In this document: in pieces, positions 1 through 10,603 of the stretch | Numbering within the stretch: the first letter of the stretch is position 1 | Layout of the letters: each line of letters opens with the position of its first letter | Origin: Chrysogorgia sp. JL179-B06 | Lineage: Eukaryota > Cnidaria > Anthozoa > Scleralcyonacea > Chrysogorgiidae | NCBI GenBank assembly: GCA_035772405.1 | Contig: JAYKKM010000147.1 | Location: forward strand, 2,014,501 to 2,078,500 | Direction of reading: 5' to 3' | Length of the DNA: 64,000 bases | Position numbers and translations under genes: made by a program | The notes under the pieces: model-generated | What the model saw: only the letters and a program-made list of their open reading frames with translations | Databases searched by the model: none | Told to the model about the DNA's origin: nothing

Positions 1-388
1 ATGTGCACACGGTGTCGTTTTCAAGCGTTTTTATTTGTGTCGTTTTCAATTTTGTCGTTTTGGCACTCCGTTCACACGAAGTGTTTTCGCAATATCCATC
101 GCATTGGCCTGTCGTCTGTTAAGACTTTTAAATGCCGTTTTAATATCCGCCATTTTGAATTTTTAGCGTTTCAGGGTTTTCCCAAGGTTTTCCCCTGTTC
201 ACACGAGAACAAAAGGCAAAACGACACAGTTCCAAACGTTTTCAATAGCGAAAACGGTTATCAGATATCGTTTTCGTTATTGAAAACGTTTTCGTTTTCA
301 TCCGTTTTCGTGTGAACACCCCGTGAAAACGATACTTTTTGAAACGCGTTTCAGATAAAAACGCTTGAAAACGACACCGTGTGCACAT
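1..388. mobile_element. TIR element (MITE-like), left end at window edge
   Basis: Positions 1-34 are the exact reverse complement of 355-388, a perfect 34-bp terminal inverted repeat that begins with the GTGCACAC type of sequence. The interior is rich in GTTTTC/GAAAAC words, so an open frame at 1-315 is a by-product of the repeat and not a gene. The left boundary may lie outside the window, so no target-site duplication can be read. The superfamily is not recognised. Confidence 0.75.
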
Positions 389-411
389 AGTCTGAGAGCA
401 TTTTCACGTCT

Positions 412-560
412 TTAGGACGACGGTTTAAACTCGCAGAGAGATTAGAGCTGTTCGCTATTAAGACTGACTTAAACAGTCAGACACTACAATCGTTTTAGTA
501 ATATTGAAGCGTTTTGGAGATCATAAAACAAGCTGCGAGTGTTAAATACGCTAGTCAATA
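412..560. repeat. Dispersed repeat, first copy
   Basis: This stretch closely matches 5225-5375. Shared words in the same order include CTCGCAGAGAGAT, AGCTGTTC, GACTTAAAC, ATATTGAAGCGTTTTGG and GATCATAA, ending near ACTAGTCAAT. No coding potential is seen. From about 561 to 1459 I see only AT-rich intergenic sequence with no supported gene. Confidence 0.55.
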
Positions 561-1459
561 GTAAAATATTCGCCCACATAGAGGTCTTCCAAAACATTTT
601 GTAAACGCCTGTTCGAACAACATTGTTCTTGTTTGTTTTTATTAATCCATGACAGAAAAAGTGTTAATTATTCCAATTATAGTCAGCCAATCAAAATACT
701 TCCGGCGATGGATTATCCCAGAGTCTCAGTTTCCCCCCGCAGGTCAGGGGGAACGCAGGCTCTGGGAACGAGATTGGGAAGAAAGGTACTGTATTTCAGG
801 GTGACATAATTCAATTATCTCGATTGTTTCTGAAATTCTCATTCTTATATGCCTTTAAAACAATGATGAAGCCAAACAAGGCTCGGTGTTTCACCTTTTA
901 TTCTTTTCTCTCGCTCCAGGCCTCCGCGCTCCGTGCCTCCGCCAGCATCCCGCGTCCTGGGGACAAGAGTACACAACAATGGCGATTATCGCATTCTCAC
1001 ACGTTCAGCATTGAGACACAATAATGACGATTTTTTAATACACAATAATGGCGATTTCTTGCATTCTTGCATATTTAGAAATGAAATAAATTAATTAATA
1101 AAAATAATAAATTTGAGATGGGCACCATGTGACGCAATTAGTAATCTCAAGGCAGTTAATGCTGATTTTGGATTCCTCGATGGCACTGTGTTGTACAGGC
1201 TTCTACACCCTCTAGCTGGTATTACCAACAAACGTCAAGGTAGATCCACTGACGTCAGAAAATCATTCATTTGAATCAGTAGAAGGTACTATCGTCGCAC
1301 TCTTCCTATTGCACTTTTAGACCATCTAATTTCGGCGATGGAATTGAAATTCAATAGCTTGTCCAAAATTGCAAGCAAGCTACTTTTCCTTATCCCATCC
1401 ATCGCGTGTAACGTCGACGTGGCTGAGATATCCTTCACCAATGCTTTAAAGCTTTATCG

Positions 1460-1810
1460 CAACGATTTGGTGAATTCTGATGCGGCATGGACCTGGAGGT
1501 GACGGTTTGGCGGCGAAAGTGGTCCGGAGAAGAAATGGAAAACCGTCCAGACTCCCTTGCAAAAGCACTAAAAGTATGCGATGAACATGCAAAGGTTACC
1601 AAATCGTTTCGTTCGGTTGAAATTGGCGGCAACATTACCAGTGACGTCTTGTGAATGCGAGAGGAGTTTCTCGACGATGAGACGCTTGAGAACGTGGTTA
1701 TACGATCGTCGATGGCAACCAGGCTCACATCTCTTGCCCTGATGAACATTCAAAGGTCGACTACAAGAAGGTCGTCGATATTTTCATGCAGTTGCACGCC
1801 CGTCGTCTGA
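1460..1810 (+). pseudogene. hAT transposase remnant, C-terminal dimerisation region
   Basis: Read on the + strand in at least two frames, this encodes the signature of the hAT C-terminal dimerisation domain in animal ZBED/P52rIPK-like transposases. The stretch around 1627-1700 reads LPVTSCECERSFSTMRRLRT. It is preceded, in another frame, by NRPDSLAKALKVCDEHA near 1540-1600 and followed by RLTSLALMNIQRS near 1720-1755. Frame changes and stops show it is dead. Only the C-terminal part is recognisable, and no TIRs were identified around it. The family assignment comes from motif recognition, not a search. Confidence 0.7.
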
Positions 1811-2159
1811 ACGTTAACGTTGGTTGCCAATCTTGTTTTTGAGTAGAACTGTAGAACGCTCTTGTAATAGAGCATATTATCGTTACATACTACAAACATT
1901 TACATTCCTGTACCTCCCCCCACCCCGAAATAATTTCATGAGAGGTAAAACGATCCCTAATATCGTCGATGCTCTTCAGTTGTTCGATTTTTGTATCAAA
2001 TGTCTGTATAACGATTTGTAGTTTTTCGGAAGGTTTACTTCGTTGGTCTCAGCGTCCATCAGAGCTACAGCTTTGTTCCACGTCTTTATGGCCGCAGTTA
2101 TGCCAAGAAATTAAACCTGTTGATGTCGATTTCTCCCTAGACAGATGCTGAACGACTTT

Positions 2160-2640
2160 TATTAGAAAGTTGTATATCCTGCGGTAATATGGAATTGTGA
2201 TATGGGGGAACTGTAACACCACCGGCAATTCAAAGCGCTTGAAAAATGCACCCTAGAGCCGCAAGAATAATTCATGGACTATAGACTGGAACATGCCAAC
2301 AGAACAAGTACTAGCAAAGACAAACTGGAAGACACTGGAAGCACGGGAGGCTCCAAAACAAATATGCGAGGCCATGATAATGAAGCCGAGAAGCCATCAT
2401 AATTTACGAGACCAATACAAGCTAACTATACTACAGCACCAGCAACAAACTATCCCAAGTCAGCTACACTCATGCACAGATTGGCTATAGCATGCGCGAA
2501 CTGCTTGTCACAAGCTATTAAAAGTCAACCCATATTTTATCTCTTTTAAAAGAAAATTTAAAGACTATAATCTAGATAACATAGATTTTAATACACCTGC
2601 AGACTACGTATATTACTAACTATTAATAGTAATAGGTGTT
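2160..2640 (+). pseudogene. LINE (CR1/Jockey-like) reverse transcriptase C-terminal remnant
   Basis: A degenerate + strand reading across frames gives the characteristic end of a CR1-like LINE polyprotein. It reads YCDMGNC-like at about 2195, then a KMHPRAARIIHGL-like stretch, then PTEQVLAKTNWKTLEAREAP at about 2296-2355, and a tail ending near NIDFNTPADYVYY at 2580-2620. Frameshifts and stops disable it. The following 2641-3500 is AT-rich and may include LINE 3' sequence; I see no gene there. Confidence 0.6.
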
Positions 2641-3506
2641 AGTCTATTACCTAACTAACTAAGATGTTTTTACTATTGTATGACAAGTATAATTATAAAT
2701 AGCTTATAATTACTAATATACATTTTTATATCTACATTCTTATATTACCATAAATACATAACCACATCAGTATTGCACTGCGGTATACACGTAAATGTAT
2801 ATATCTTAATCGTGTTTAAACTATAAATGTTTAAGAAGAAAAGAAGAAAAAAAAGTATAGTTTGATCAAAGTGTGTGTCAGTGTAAACACTTCTGTTCTG
2901 TGATTAAATTAGAACATGCTCTACTTTGATCAAAGAAACTTTGACATGAGTGGAAACACCAGCCCTAAATGAATCTAAGTTGTCAACTGAAACATGGTTA
3001 TCAATATATTGAGCTCATCAACAATAGCTTGTGCTGATAACCAAGAACATTTGGAGAGAGTCTCATTTACAGTTAAATTAAAAGTTTCTTTCAAAGTTCG
3101 CGAGACTAGTGTAGGTTAACCGCGATCGGCGTGTGCGATTGTAAGCAGTGTGACGGCGTGTTTATGATTAAGATATACTTGCCAGAAACATTCCTTATGA
3201 ATCTTTGAGCGAACAGTCGAGCAATAGCGACCAAAGAAGATGGCGCATGCATGGAGATGAACCAATTATGAGATTAGCACAGCGCCTGGTTTCGCAAAGC
3301 CTATCGGGATGATGCAATAATTGCAATTTGTCGACCCAATACAGAAATACCACCGAAACCTAGACTCGGCTACCGCCACAAGTGGTAACCCGAGTAAAAA
3401 GTATTAATATTCTTTCGAAATTACGCGACAGTCTTTTACCCCAGAGGTTTCTATATCAGCGGATAGTAACTCCAGTTGCGATAGCCAATGAAAATTGAGG
3501 ATTTGT

Positions 3507-3739
3507 ATATATATATATATATATATATATATACGTGTAGGTTTTGGTCTACGAAATGCAAAGAGTGCTCAACAACATATAGTTAGAGCAAATAATAGAT
3601 TTTCGCTTACCTCAAAACTGGTCTGCTACAACTTGTTTCATCTGTAAAAAGAATCTTCTGCCTGAAGATTCTTTTTACAGACGAAACAAGTTGTAGCAGA
3701 CCAGTTTTGAGGTAAGCGAAAATATATATATATATATAA
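3507..3739. mobile_element. (TA)n-bounded palindromic retrozyme-like unit
   Basis: A (TA)n tract (3507-3533) is followed by a 60-bp lead containing AGAGTGCTCAACAAC. A long inverted repeat then follows (arms about 3598-3658 and 3663-3724) and a second (TA)n tract. The same unit, slightly decayed, recurs at 57003-57190, and an arm recurs at 56428-56493. The right arm contains a complete hammerhead ribozyme candidate (separate entry). The layout suggests a non-autonomous element with a preference for TA-rich targets, possibly mobilised by the Penelope-like elements in this window; that last step is inference. Confidence 0.65.
3657..3700 (+). ncRNA. Hammerhead ribozyme candidate (type I, short stem III)
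   Basis: The conserved core boxes are present: CTGAAGA at 3662-3668 and GAAAC at 3683-3687. Stem I pairs TCTGC (3657-3661) with GCAGA (3696-3700). Stem III is ACA/TGT with a 3-nt loop, followed by A at 3695 as the cleavage-site base. Stem II is weak: its first pair is non-canonical, followed by three Watson-Crick pairs. On the opposite strand the other arm has CAGAAGA in place of the first core box, so only this arm looks competent. Hammerheads with tiny stem III are known from PLEs and animal retrozymes. Confidence 0.6.
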
Positions 3740-4294
3740 ATAAGAAGAATAATAGAAATAATGGCAGAATACAAGTGGAAATCATGGAAATTAAACTAAA
3801 ATAATGGAAATATTAACAAATCGTTGATATATAACATGACCCTATTTTGTTTGCTTGTGGTCATAGACATGTTTGTTATGTTCCCCGTTGTCACGCAGTA
3901 CCTGTTACCATAATTTAAATTATGAATTGAGCACAGACGAAGAAAGCTATTGTTTTATGCTTTGCTGGGTAATTAACACCTGTATAGTTGAGATTTCGTC
4001 AATGCAGTCCAACTGAAGATAAGCCGAGTCTTTCTGACTGTGTTGTTCTCGAGTGACATCACTGCGCTTTAACTTTCGAAACTTTGAAATTTGGATTTTA
4101 CCAGCTATACACGGTAAGTGTGAGTGTGGAAGTTGTTGCACAGAGAACGCAAGACGTGTTTTCAAGCCGACGTTGAGATATTTTTCGCTGCATTTTGTCT
4201 TGCAGTATATAGATGTGTCTGTTGTAACTTTACCACTTTCTAAACTTTTCACTCTCTGACGACGGGCTTTCGCTCAACTGAGGCACACTCTAAA

Positions 4295-4500
4295 AACTAG
4301 TTTGTAAAATTACACACGAAATGTGCAATTTTACAACACCTCAGTGTGTAAAATTGTAGTGTGACCGCTAAAATACACACTGTGTGTGTTTTATTACACA
4401 CATCGTGTGTTTTTCTACATGCACCTATGCGTGTATTTACTCACATAGGTGTGTTATTTTACACATACGTTTTTGTGTGCATTAAACCTCCTACACATTT
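4295..4500. repeat. Cluster of ACAC/GTGT short palindromes
   Basis: Over about 200 bp the sequence repeats variants of TGTGTAAAAT and its complement (ATTTTACACA). These form short hairpins such as ACACACTGTGTGTG and ACACACATCGTGTGT, joined by AT-rich spacers. It looks like a tandemly rearranged foldback repeat. No gene is seen in 3740-4740 apart from this cluster. Confidence 0.45.
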
Positions 4501-4736
4501 GTCTTATACTTAACAGCTTAATCTGTTGTGTTGTACAGTTGGGTGAGAGAGAGATGTTACACTATAGGCTATGTTTTATGTAATTTGTATTACAACAGTT
4601 AAATCTGTTGTGTTGTGTAGTTGCATGAGAGTGAAATGTTATGCATGCATGCATTAGAGTGAGATAAATTGTTTGCGTTCCATGACAAAGCTGTATTGTT
4701 GAAGAATACGTACCGATTAAACATGCAGGTGCATGT

Positions 4737-5085
4737 ATGGGGCAACCAAGTTATATGACAAACGAATGGAGGAGAGCAATCAGACTGATCGAAATCACTT
4801 GTATAAGATTTTCGCTAGCGATAAAACCGATGCTAATTAAAACTTCTGTAAGACGTACTGTATACTTCTGTAAGACGTATATAGCTATCAAAAGGTACTT
4901 CAGAAAAATGTCCGAGGAAATTGGTCAATATCTTCGAAAATTTTGGAAAACTTATCGGCCTTTTCTTCATTCGAAGAAATCCTATAAAGCAAACGATTGA
5001 CAAATGGGATATTGTCAATTTATTTAATGATTACTTTATTAATATTGCTAAACATATTGACATGCCAGAGGAGGAGGATTGATAG
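4737..5085 (+). pseudogene. LINE remnant, linker between endonuclease and RT
   Basis: The + strand encodes FWKTYRPFLHSKKSYKAND ending at 5000. After a frameshift it continues as DKWDIVNLFNDYFINIAKHI at about 5000-5060. This FW.T..PFLHSKK ... LFNDYF.NIA pattern is typical of the segment just before the reverse transcriptase domain of CR1-like LINEs. The fragment is isolated and broken. Confidence 0.6.
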
Positions 5086-5224
5086 GGACCTTATAATCTA
5101 CGACGGCATGAACCTAGGATACTGACAAAAGAATCTTTATGTGAAACAAAAAGACTAAATAATTTTTATTCACAAAACTCAATGCCATTCCTGGTTCTGT
5201 TTACAACGCCACTGAGAGTATTTT

Positions 5225-5375
5225 CTCTCCTTTAGAACGACGGTAACTCGCAGAGAGATGACAGCTGTTCCTTAATATTGACTTAAACACAGACACTATA
5301 TAATCATTTTAGAAATATTGAAGCGTTTTGGTGATCATAAGACAAGCGTTGAGTGTCAAAACACTAGTCAATCAA
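5225..5375. repeat. Dispersed repeat, second copy
   Basis: Second copy of the repeat described at 412-560, in the same orientation. Just downstream, at 5429-5490, GGGACATGTTGC is matched by its inverse GCAACATGTCCC, forming a small hairpin. Confidence 0.5.
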
Positions 5376-5775
5376 CCGTGCGGTTTCATTCAAATGCTAA
5401 AATTTATATTACTTTCACTGCCTGTCACGGGGACATGTTGCACCATGCGAAATCTTGTGCGGGGACAACATTTTGTCCCCGCAACATGTCCCATCGTATA
5501 AACAGCAACTAGTCCCTTCGACAAAATTAAAATAAACCAATCAAAGAACGTTATTTTTTGGCTTTGAACTTCAAATAGACCTTATGTTTAGAAAAAAATC
5601 GCTCAATTCCCAATAACTCTTCGTATTTCACTTTGCAATGCCTTAAGCAATTAATTTTATCCGAAAGTGCCAATTTTTATCTCCGTGCCAATAAAATTCA
5701 ATTTCGTTGTTGCATATTTCACGACAGGTGTTAACCGTTCCCCTGCGCAACCAGTGTTGTTCTGGGGAAGAAACC

Positions 5776-5835
5776 ATGGCCTCCAGTACCATGAGAATGA
5801 CGAAAAAAACTTTCTCGTTTGGTCTGGTTTTATTG
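5776..5835 (+). CDS. Host gene exon 1: start of signal peptide
   Basis: ATG at 5776 begins MASSTMRMTKKTFSFGLVLL, a polar and basic n-region followed by the start of a hydrophobic core. The exon ends in TTG immediately before the strong donor GTAAGT at 5836, in phase 0. Joined to exon 2 it completes a secretory signal peptide. The ATG lies in a good context (AACCATGG). The promoter and 5' UTR cannot be defined from sequence alone. Its membership of the downstream EGF/discoidin gene is inferred from phase compatibility, orientation and order. Confidence 0.62.
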
Positions 5836-6081
5836 GTAAGTAACTTGATGAATAAATTCTTTGAACTAATAATGTGTTCACAAAACATAAACTGAAGGAA
5901 AACATGTTGAAAATGCCATTAAATATGAATCAAAACAAGAGCGATGTCTGTATGGGAAGTATTAAATTTCCATGACGTTTTCGTACATTTCGTTCATTTC
6001 CTTCTCTCGTTTAACGATGTTTTCGTCTCAGATGTTGCCGTTTACCTTATAGATTCCTCAAAAGCAAAATTGTCTTTGTAT

Positions 6082-6216
<135 letters not shown>

Positions 6217-6574
6217 AGTATAGTAAATTTAAAAGAAATATGAAAACAAATAGATAAAACTTAATGAAATATAGTTAGAATAAAATCCAATAAGTTAAAA
6301 ATATATATGTGCATTAAAAACTAACTAGTCAAAATATATAATCAGATAAAATGTTCCTCCAGTGGTAGTTCATTGTAGATTTTGGCACCCATACATGGTG
6401 TTTGGAAACGTTAACTATTAATGGTTGTGGGGGATTGGGACGAAAGCTATAGCTTATAAGCAACTAAAACCTTAGAAACATAAATGTTTCCACAAATTAT
6501 TCTTATTAAGAAAATATATATTATATGTTTAATAATTTGGCCTAACTTTTTAATAATTAATGGTCTTTTCTTAG

Positions 6575-6608
6575 ATCTTATCCTTATTAACTCTGGCTGG
6601 TTCTGTTG
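6575..6608 (+). CDS. Host gene exon 2: end of signal peptide
   Basis: A 34-nt micro-exon lies between a TCTTTTCTTAG acceptor and a GTAAGT donor, phase 0 to 1. It encodes ILSLLTLAGSV plus the first base of the next codon. It extends the hydrophobic core begun in exon 1 and ends in small residues suited to signal peptidase cleavage (around LAGS). Very short exons are hard to prove, but both splice sites and the hydrophobic content fit. Confidence 0.58.
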
Positions 6609-6729
6609 GTAAGTTGACGCACCAATTTGTTTGTAATGCACATTCTCCTCAAGCTTCTAATGACAGAAATTGCTGAGTCCCTGACGGGCATCGAAGCTTT
6701 AATTTATAAACTTTGCGCTCTATCTGACG

Positions 6730-6930
6730 TGTCTCAGTAACTCAATGGTTAGAGCGTCTTACCGACAATCAGAAGCTTACAGGTTCGATCCCTGCCGGGA
6801 CATTTACTGAGGATCTGAGCTTAACGATTGTCCATCATGTATCGTCTACTCCAAGCTCTCTCACATCACAGCAGTGAAAGTATTAACACACGCAAGTATT
6901 ACTGATATATATATATATATATAGTGACTG
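6730..6930 (+). mobile_element. tRNA-derived SINE-like repeat
   Basis: A tRNA-like head (6730-6801) has an A-box-like segment (CTCAATGGTTAGAGCG) and a good B box (GGTTCGATCCC). It starts TGTCTCAG and closes with CGGGACA. A non-tRNA body follows (GAGCTTAACGATTGTCCATC...), ending in a (TA)n tail near 6905-6924. A decayed relative lies at 6985-7110 (GTCTCAGTAATTGAATGG ... GAGCTTGACGATCGTCC), and another tRNA-like head lies at 53574-53640. The anticodon arm is imperfect, so this is a SINE rather than a functional tRNA gene. Confidence 0.55.
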
Positions 6931-7239
6931 CCATATAGGCAGTATACATATATCTATCTAACCAGCACATCATTGTAACCTACTCTCTTCATCTGAGTCT
7001 CAGTAATTGAATGGTGCGACTGAGCTTGACGATCGTCCATGTATCGTCTACACTTTCTGAGGAACCTTGAAACCCGGTAGTGTACTCCCGGGGAATGGAA
7101 CTGATACTCTAGAATCAACATTGGCTCACAACCAATAATTATCAATAATCAGTAAGTTTTCTAGTGTCTTGCTCTATGCCAATAATTAGTAAATATTAAT
7201 TAAGAAAAAGACATTTTTTCGTTCTCCCAAACTTCCATG

Positions 7240-7320
7240 TTAGTATAAAGTTTAGTATTAGGGTAAGTATCAAGGTTAGTATTAGGGTTGGTATTAGGGT
7301 TAGTATTAAGGGGGGAGGGG
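7240..7320. repeat. Degenerate TTAGTATTAGGG repeat
   Basis: Loose tandem copies of TTAGTATTAGGG / GTTAGTATTAAGG, ending in a G-rich run. A related longer stretch occurs at 8757-8880 and, through duplication, at 11487-11605. It resembles degenerate telomere-like DNA but lacks any true TTAGGG array. Confidence 0.5.
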
Positions 7321-7717
7321 GAGGAGTGGAGGGGTTAGGGGGCGGTATAATGGTGGTAATGCCGGAAAAAGAAATGGTATATTTACGAGTAATACCATGA
7401 TTTACTCGGTTTCTTTTGTTCTCGCAGGGAAATTTAATCGCTAAATTCCCCACGTTTATTTGTTTGAAAACTACTCATGCATACAAATTAGGGAAAATTT
7501 CTAATTTTTCCTCATTCCTATGATATGCATGAGGGAAATTTAGTAGAACACAAAGGATTTCTTTGTCTTCTAATTTTCCCTCATTCAAATGCACGGGAAA
7601 TTTAGTAGACAAAAACTCTGTCTCCAACCACGGGCTGGATAAGGTTCTCAAAGTTATCCTCGGCGATCATAATATTACAAATGTCGGGAAATTAGCGATT
7701 AAATTGCCCTTCGCCTC

Positions 7718-7827
7718 GGGAAGATTTGTAAAAGTCCTCGGGCTTCGCCCTCGGACTTTCACAAATCTTCCCTCGGCGGCGGGCAATTTAATCGCTAATT
7801 GCCCTCAAGTCATGGTATTACTTATAA
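7718..7827. repeat. 110-bp hairpin repeat, copy A
   Basis: GGGAAGATTTGTAAAAGTCC ... GGACTTTCACAAATCTTCCC forms a hairpin capped by GGGC-TTCG-CCC, followed by about 55 bp reading GGCGGCGGGCAATTTAATCG. The whole 110 bp recurs without visible change at 9454-9563. The two copies directly flank the 7828-9453 segment. Confidence 0.8.
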
Positions 7828-7991
7828 TAAAGCCCGCGGTACATCAAAGAAAACCGACTCAATCGTGTAATAAGAGCGTTTATGTTCATTTGAGCAGCCG
7901 ACGTACGACGCTGTCTAGCGTATTAGGAGAATGTATATTTTCATCATTTTAATAAGAGTCTTATTACTTATTTCCTCAGTGTTATTTTATA

Positions 7992-8191
7992 AAAGAAATA
8001 GAAAACGTCTTTCCGTGTTTACATACAGTTATATATAGAAACACTCGTAAAGTTTGGGAGAACTCTAAATAGCGTGGAAACACTCGCCGTGCGGGCTCGT
8101 GTTCCCACTAATTTCTCGTTCTCCCAAACTCCCTTCCACTCTCGTGTTTCTATAACTGTATGTAAACACGGAAAATGTTTGCTATTTCTTA
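7992..8191. mobile_element. Foldback MITE family 1, copy 1
   Basis: About 200 bp with TIRs longer than 45 bp. The left arm reads CCGTGTTTACATACAGTTAT ... GAAACACTCG ... GTTTGGGAGAAC and the right arm is its inverse. The outer ends are AAAGAAATAG / CTATTTCTT. A second copy sits at 10769-10968 within the duplication. The open frame running through it into the TA tract is not a gene. Confidence 0.7.
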
Positions 8192-8294
<103 letters not shown>

Positions 8295-8893
8295 TAATAT
8301 ATATATACGGAAAAGAGAGGCAAACAATTTCTTTACTGGTCCTTTATTAAAACGTTTCTGCATATTCAGCCTTCATCAGTTAAAAAGTAAAATTATAGAA
8401 TGTCTTATCGAAGTGTTCACTTATATAGACATAGCAAAATTTACATAATAAAAACTAGAATAATTAACATTCTAAAAGGGGAAATGGTTTATTGCCAGTG
8501 GCAACTAAAATTCTTCTCTTATGCTTCATCTTCTCTTATTCTGATGAGGGTCTCCGCTCGAAACTGAAATTGACCAAAATTAAAACTGAAATTGACCAAC
8601 ATTATAGTAATATTTAGTTGGACTCCCACATGGCAATCTTGTAAAACAGTATTAATATTTTTAAATTTGTAATATTTTAATATTATTTTAACCTAGTATA
8701 TAATTTTGTAATTGCTGAAGATTCTACCGTGTTGAAATAAAATAAAGTATATGTATGTAAAGTATTAGGGTTAGTATATTAGCGTTAGTATTAAGGTTTA
8801 TTATTAGCGTTAATATTAAGTGTTTAGTATAGGGTTAGTGTTAATTATAAGTTAGTATTAAGTTAGGTTTGTAATACGGTTTAATATATTAAA

Positions 8894-9048
8894 GAAATAC
8901 CTAATGGTTTGCGTGTTTGGATGGCCTGGTCCAAAAACGCTGGGAAAAAAGCGTAAAAAATTCGAGTGTTTTTACGATGCTTTTCTCAATTCTCGCAACA
9001 TCCCAAGTGTTTGGATCACCTCCAAACACGAACACCATTAGGTATTTA
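8894..9048. mobile_element. Foldback MITE family 2, copy 1
   Basis: A 155-bp element whose ends read AAATACCTAATGGTTTGCGT and its inverse ACCATTAGGTATTT, with internal inverse pairs GTGTTTGGAT/ATCCAAACAC-like. Relatives are at 11622-11776 (duplication) and 15080-15257. The family also shares a downstream conserved stretch (ACACGGGTATTGACCAATCA). Confidence 0.7.
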
Positions 9049-9152
9049 TTTTCAACACACTAGTTTTGTTTCCTTTAAATCCTAACACGGGTATTGACCA
9101 ATCAGAGCTTGCGTAGTGGACATGTTATTAAATAATAGATTTTGCCTTACAG

Positions 9153-9206
9153 AATCGAGCACTACACCTCAAGCCCCAACAACAGTTGCGACAATCAACA
9201 CGACAG
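9153..9206 (+). CDS. Host gene exon 3: Thr-rich linker (copy 1)
   Basis: A 54-nt exon, phase 1 to 1, lies between a TTTTGCCTTACAG acceptor and a GTATGG donor. Joined to exon 2 it encodes ESSTTPQAPTTVATINTT, a short Thr/Pro/Ser-rich linker of the kind that carries O-glycans, placed between the signal peptide and the first EGF domain. An identical exon is at 11880-11933. Because both ends are phase 1, one or both copies can be spliced in without disturbing the frame. Confidence 0.62.
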
Positions 9207-9453
9207 GTATGGCATATTGTATGTATGTATGTGTGTGTGTGTATGTGTGTGTGTATGTGTGTATGTATAAATTATTTATGTGTTAATTTATGGATACAAC
9301 TATTAGTGTTGTACATGAGGGTGTATCAAAAAAAGCGCAACCTCGGAATTTCCCAAGAAATCCACTGTGTTCTTAAACACAAAAGATTTTCGCCCCTGGG
9401 AATTTAAAATAGCTTGTAATCGTATTCCAGGGGCATAACTGTCTAATTACTAC

Positions 9454-9563
9454 GGGAAGATTTGTAAAAGTCCTCGGGCTTCGCCCTCGGACTTTCACAA
9501 ATCTTCCCTCGGCGGCGGGCAATTTAATCGCTAATTGCCCTCAAGTCATGGTATTACTTATAA
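9454..9563. repeat. 110-bp hairpin repeat, copy B
   Basis: Direct copy of 7718-7827, lying immediately after the right end of the duplicated segment. It is followed by a C-homopolymer stretch near 9607-9626. Confidence 0.8.
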
Positions 9564-9729
9564 CTAGAAATACGAATTCGCAATAATCCCCTCGCCCGCC
9601 TTTTCTACCCCCCCCCCCCCCCCCCCACACGAAATTTCTCCATCCACGGTGCCCAGACCTCGCACGCCGTGGCCGTGTATTATTTCTGTTTTGCAAAAAT
9701 TCACAATTTCCAAAAGCCCGTTTCGTCGA

Positions 9730-10360
9730 AGAAATGTTTGAACGTTATCTCGGCCAATATTTAACAGATTTAAACTCTGAAAACACATTTGGAATTAGCG
9801 AGTCAACATACATAACATACGCGTTTACTATATTACGAGAACGTGAGTACCCTTCGTAAAAACGGTTTATGTACTTAGAAATTAGTCGATTATAAACTGG
9901 TCACTTCATCGTATATTATTTTGAACGTTATCTCGATCAATATTTAACCGTTTTCAATTCTGGAAACAGATTTGGAATTAGCGAGTCAAAATACATCACA
10001 TATGTGTCTACTATATTACGAAAACGTAAATACCCTTCGTAAAAATGGTTTATGTACTTAGAAAGTTAGTCGGCTTTGTCGGCTAAATAATGATTAGCCT
10101 GTCACTTCGTCGAATATTATGTTGAATATCTCGATCAATATATAACCGTTTTCAATTCTGAAAACAGATTTGGAATTAGCGAGTCAAAATACATAACATA
10201 TGTGTCTACTATATTACGACAACGTGAATACCCTTCGTAAAAATGGTTTATGTACTTCGAAATTAGTCCGGGCTTGATCGGCTATGATAATCTCGATCAA
10301 TATATAACCGTTTTCAATTCTGAAAACAGATTTGGAATTAGCGAGTCAAAATACATACTC
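9730..10360. repeat. About 185-bp imperfect tandem repeat, roughly four units
   Basis: Units share, in order: CGATCAATATTTAACCG, TTTTCAATTCTGAAAACAGA, TTTGGAATTAGCGAGTCAAA, CTATATTACG, AACGTGAATACCCTTCGTAA and GGTTTATGTACTT. Units begin near 9745, 9925, 10128 and 10288, the last being partial. Inverted relatives appear at 16180-16430 (two units) and 33345-33480 (one unit), so the unit also disperses. No coding potential is seen. Confidence 0.75.
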
Positions 10361-10436
10361 GGACTCGGATTTCTATTTCCTCAAAAAACTATGTCTCTTG
10401 TGACGGTTCAATTTAATCTGAGTATCTAGTTACGAG

Positions 10437-10603
10437 GACGGTTGATCATATATATATATATATATATATATATACCTATAAAGCCGATCCGAGATCAGGA
10501 TCCGCTTGGATCTCGCGTGATAAGGGACTAAACGCCGGTCGATATTAGCACCCTCGCCCTCAGGCCTTCGGCCTTCGGCCGGCGCTTCGCGCCGGGCGAG
10601 GGG
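10437..10603. repeat. (TA)n tract and GC-rich hairpins
   Basis: A TA run (10447-10474) is followed by GATCCGAGATC...GATCTCGCGTGAT and then by a GC-rich hairpin block (10548-10602). The block has CCTCGCCC/GGGCGAGG outer arms and inner stems capped by TTCG (GGCC-TTCG-GCC, GCGC-TTCG-CGC). It lies immediately left of duplication copy 2. Confidence 0.6.

Noticed and set aside
1..315. A 104-residue open frame at the window start
   Set aside because: It lies entirely within a TIR element with GTTTTC-rich interior, and its codon content reflects the repeat.
8340..8390. Hammerhead on the minus strand at 8340-8385 and 11095-11140 (CTGATGAAGGCT...GCCGAAACG)
   Set aside because: Stem II pairs well but no U-H after a stem III can be found, and copy 1 has a mutated core side (GCAGAAACG).
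8533..8565. Hammerhead in CTGATGAGGGTCTCCGCTCGAAAC (and its duplicate at about 11297)
   Set aside because: Stem II could form, but the sequence after GAAAC has no stem III partner or cleavage base, so it is only a PLE-tail relic.
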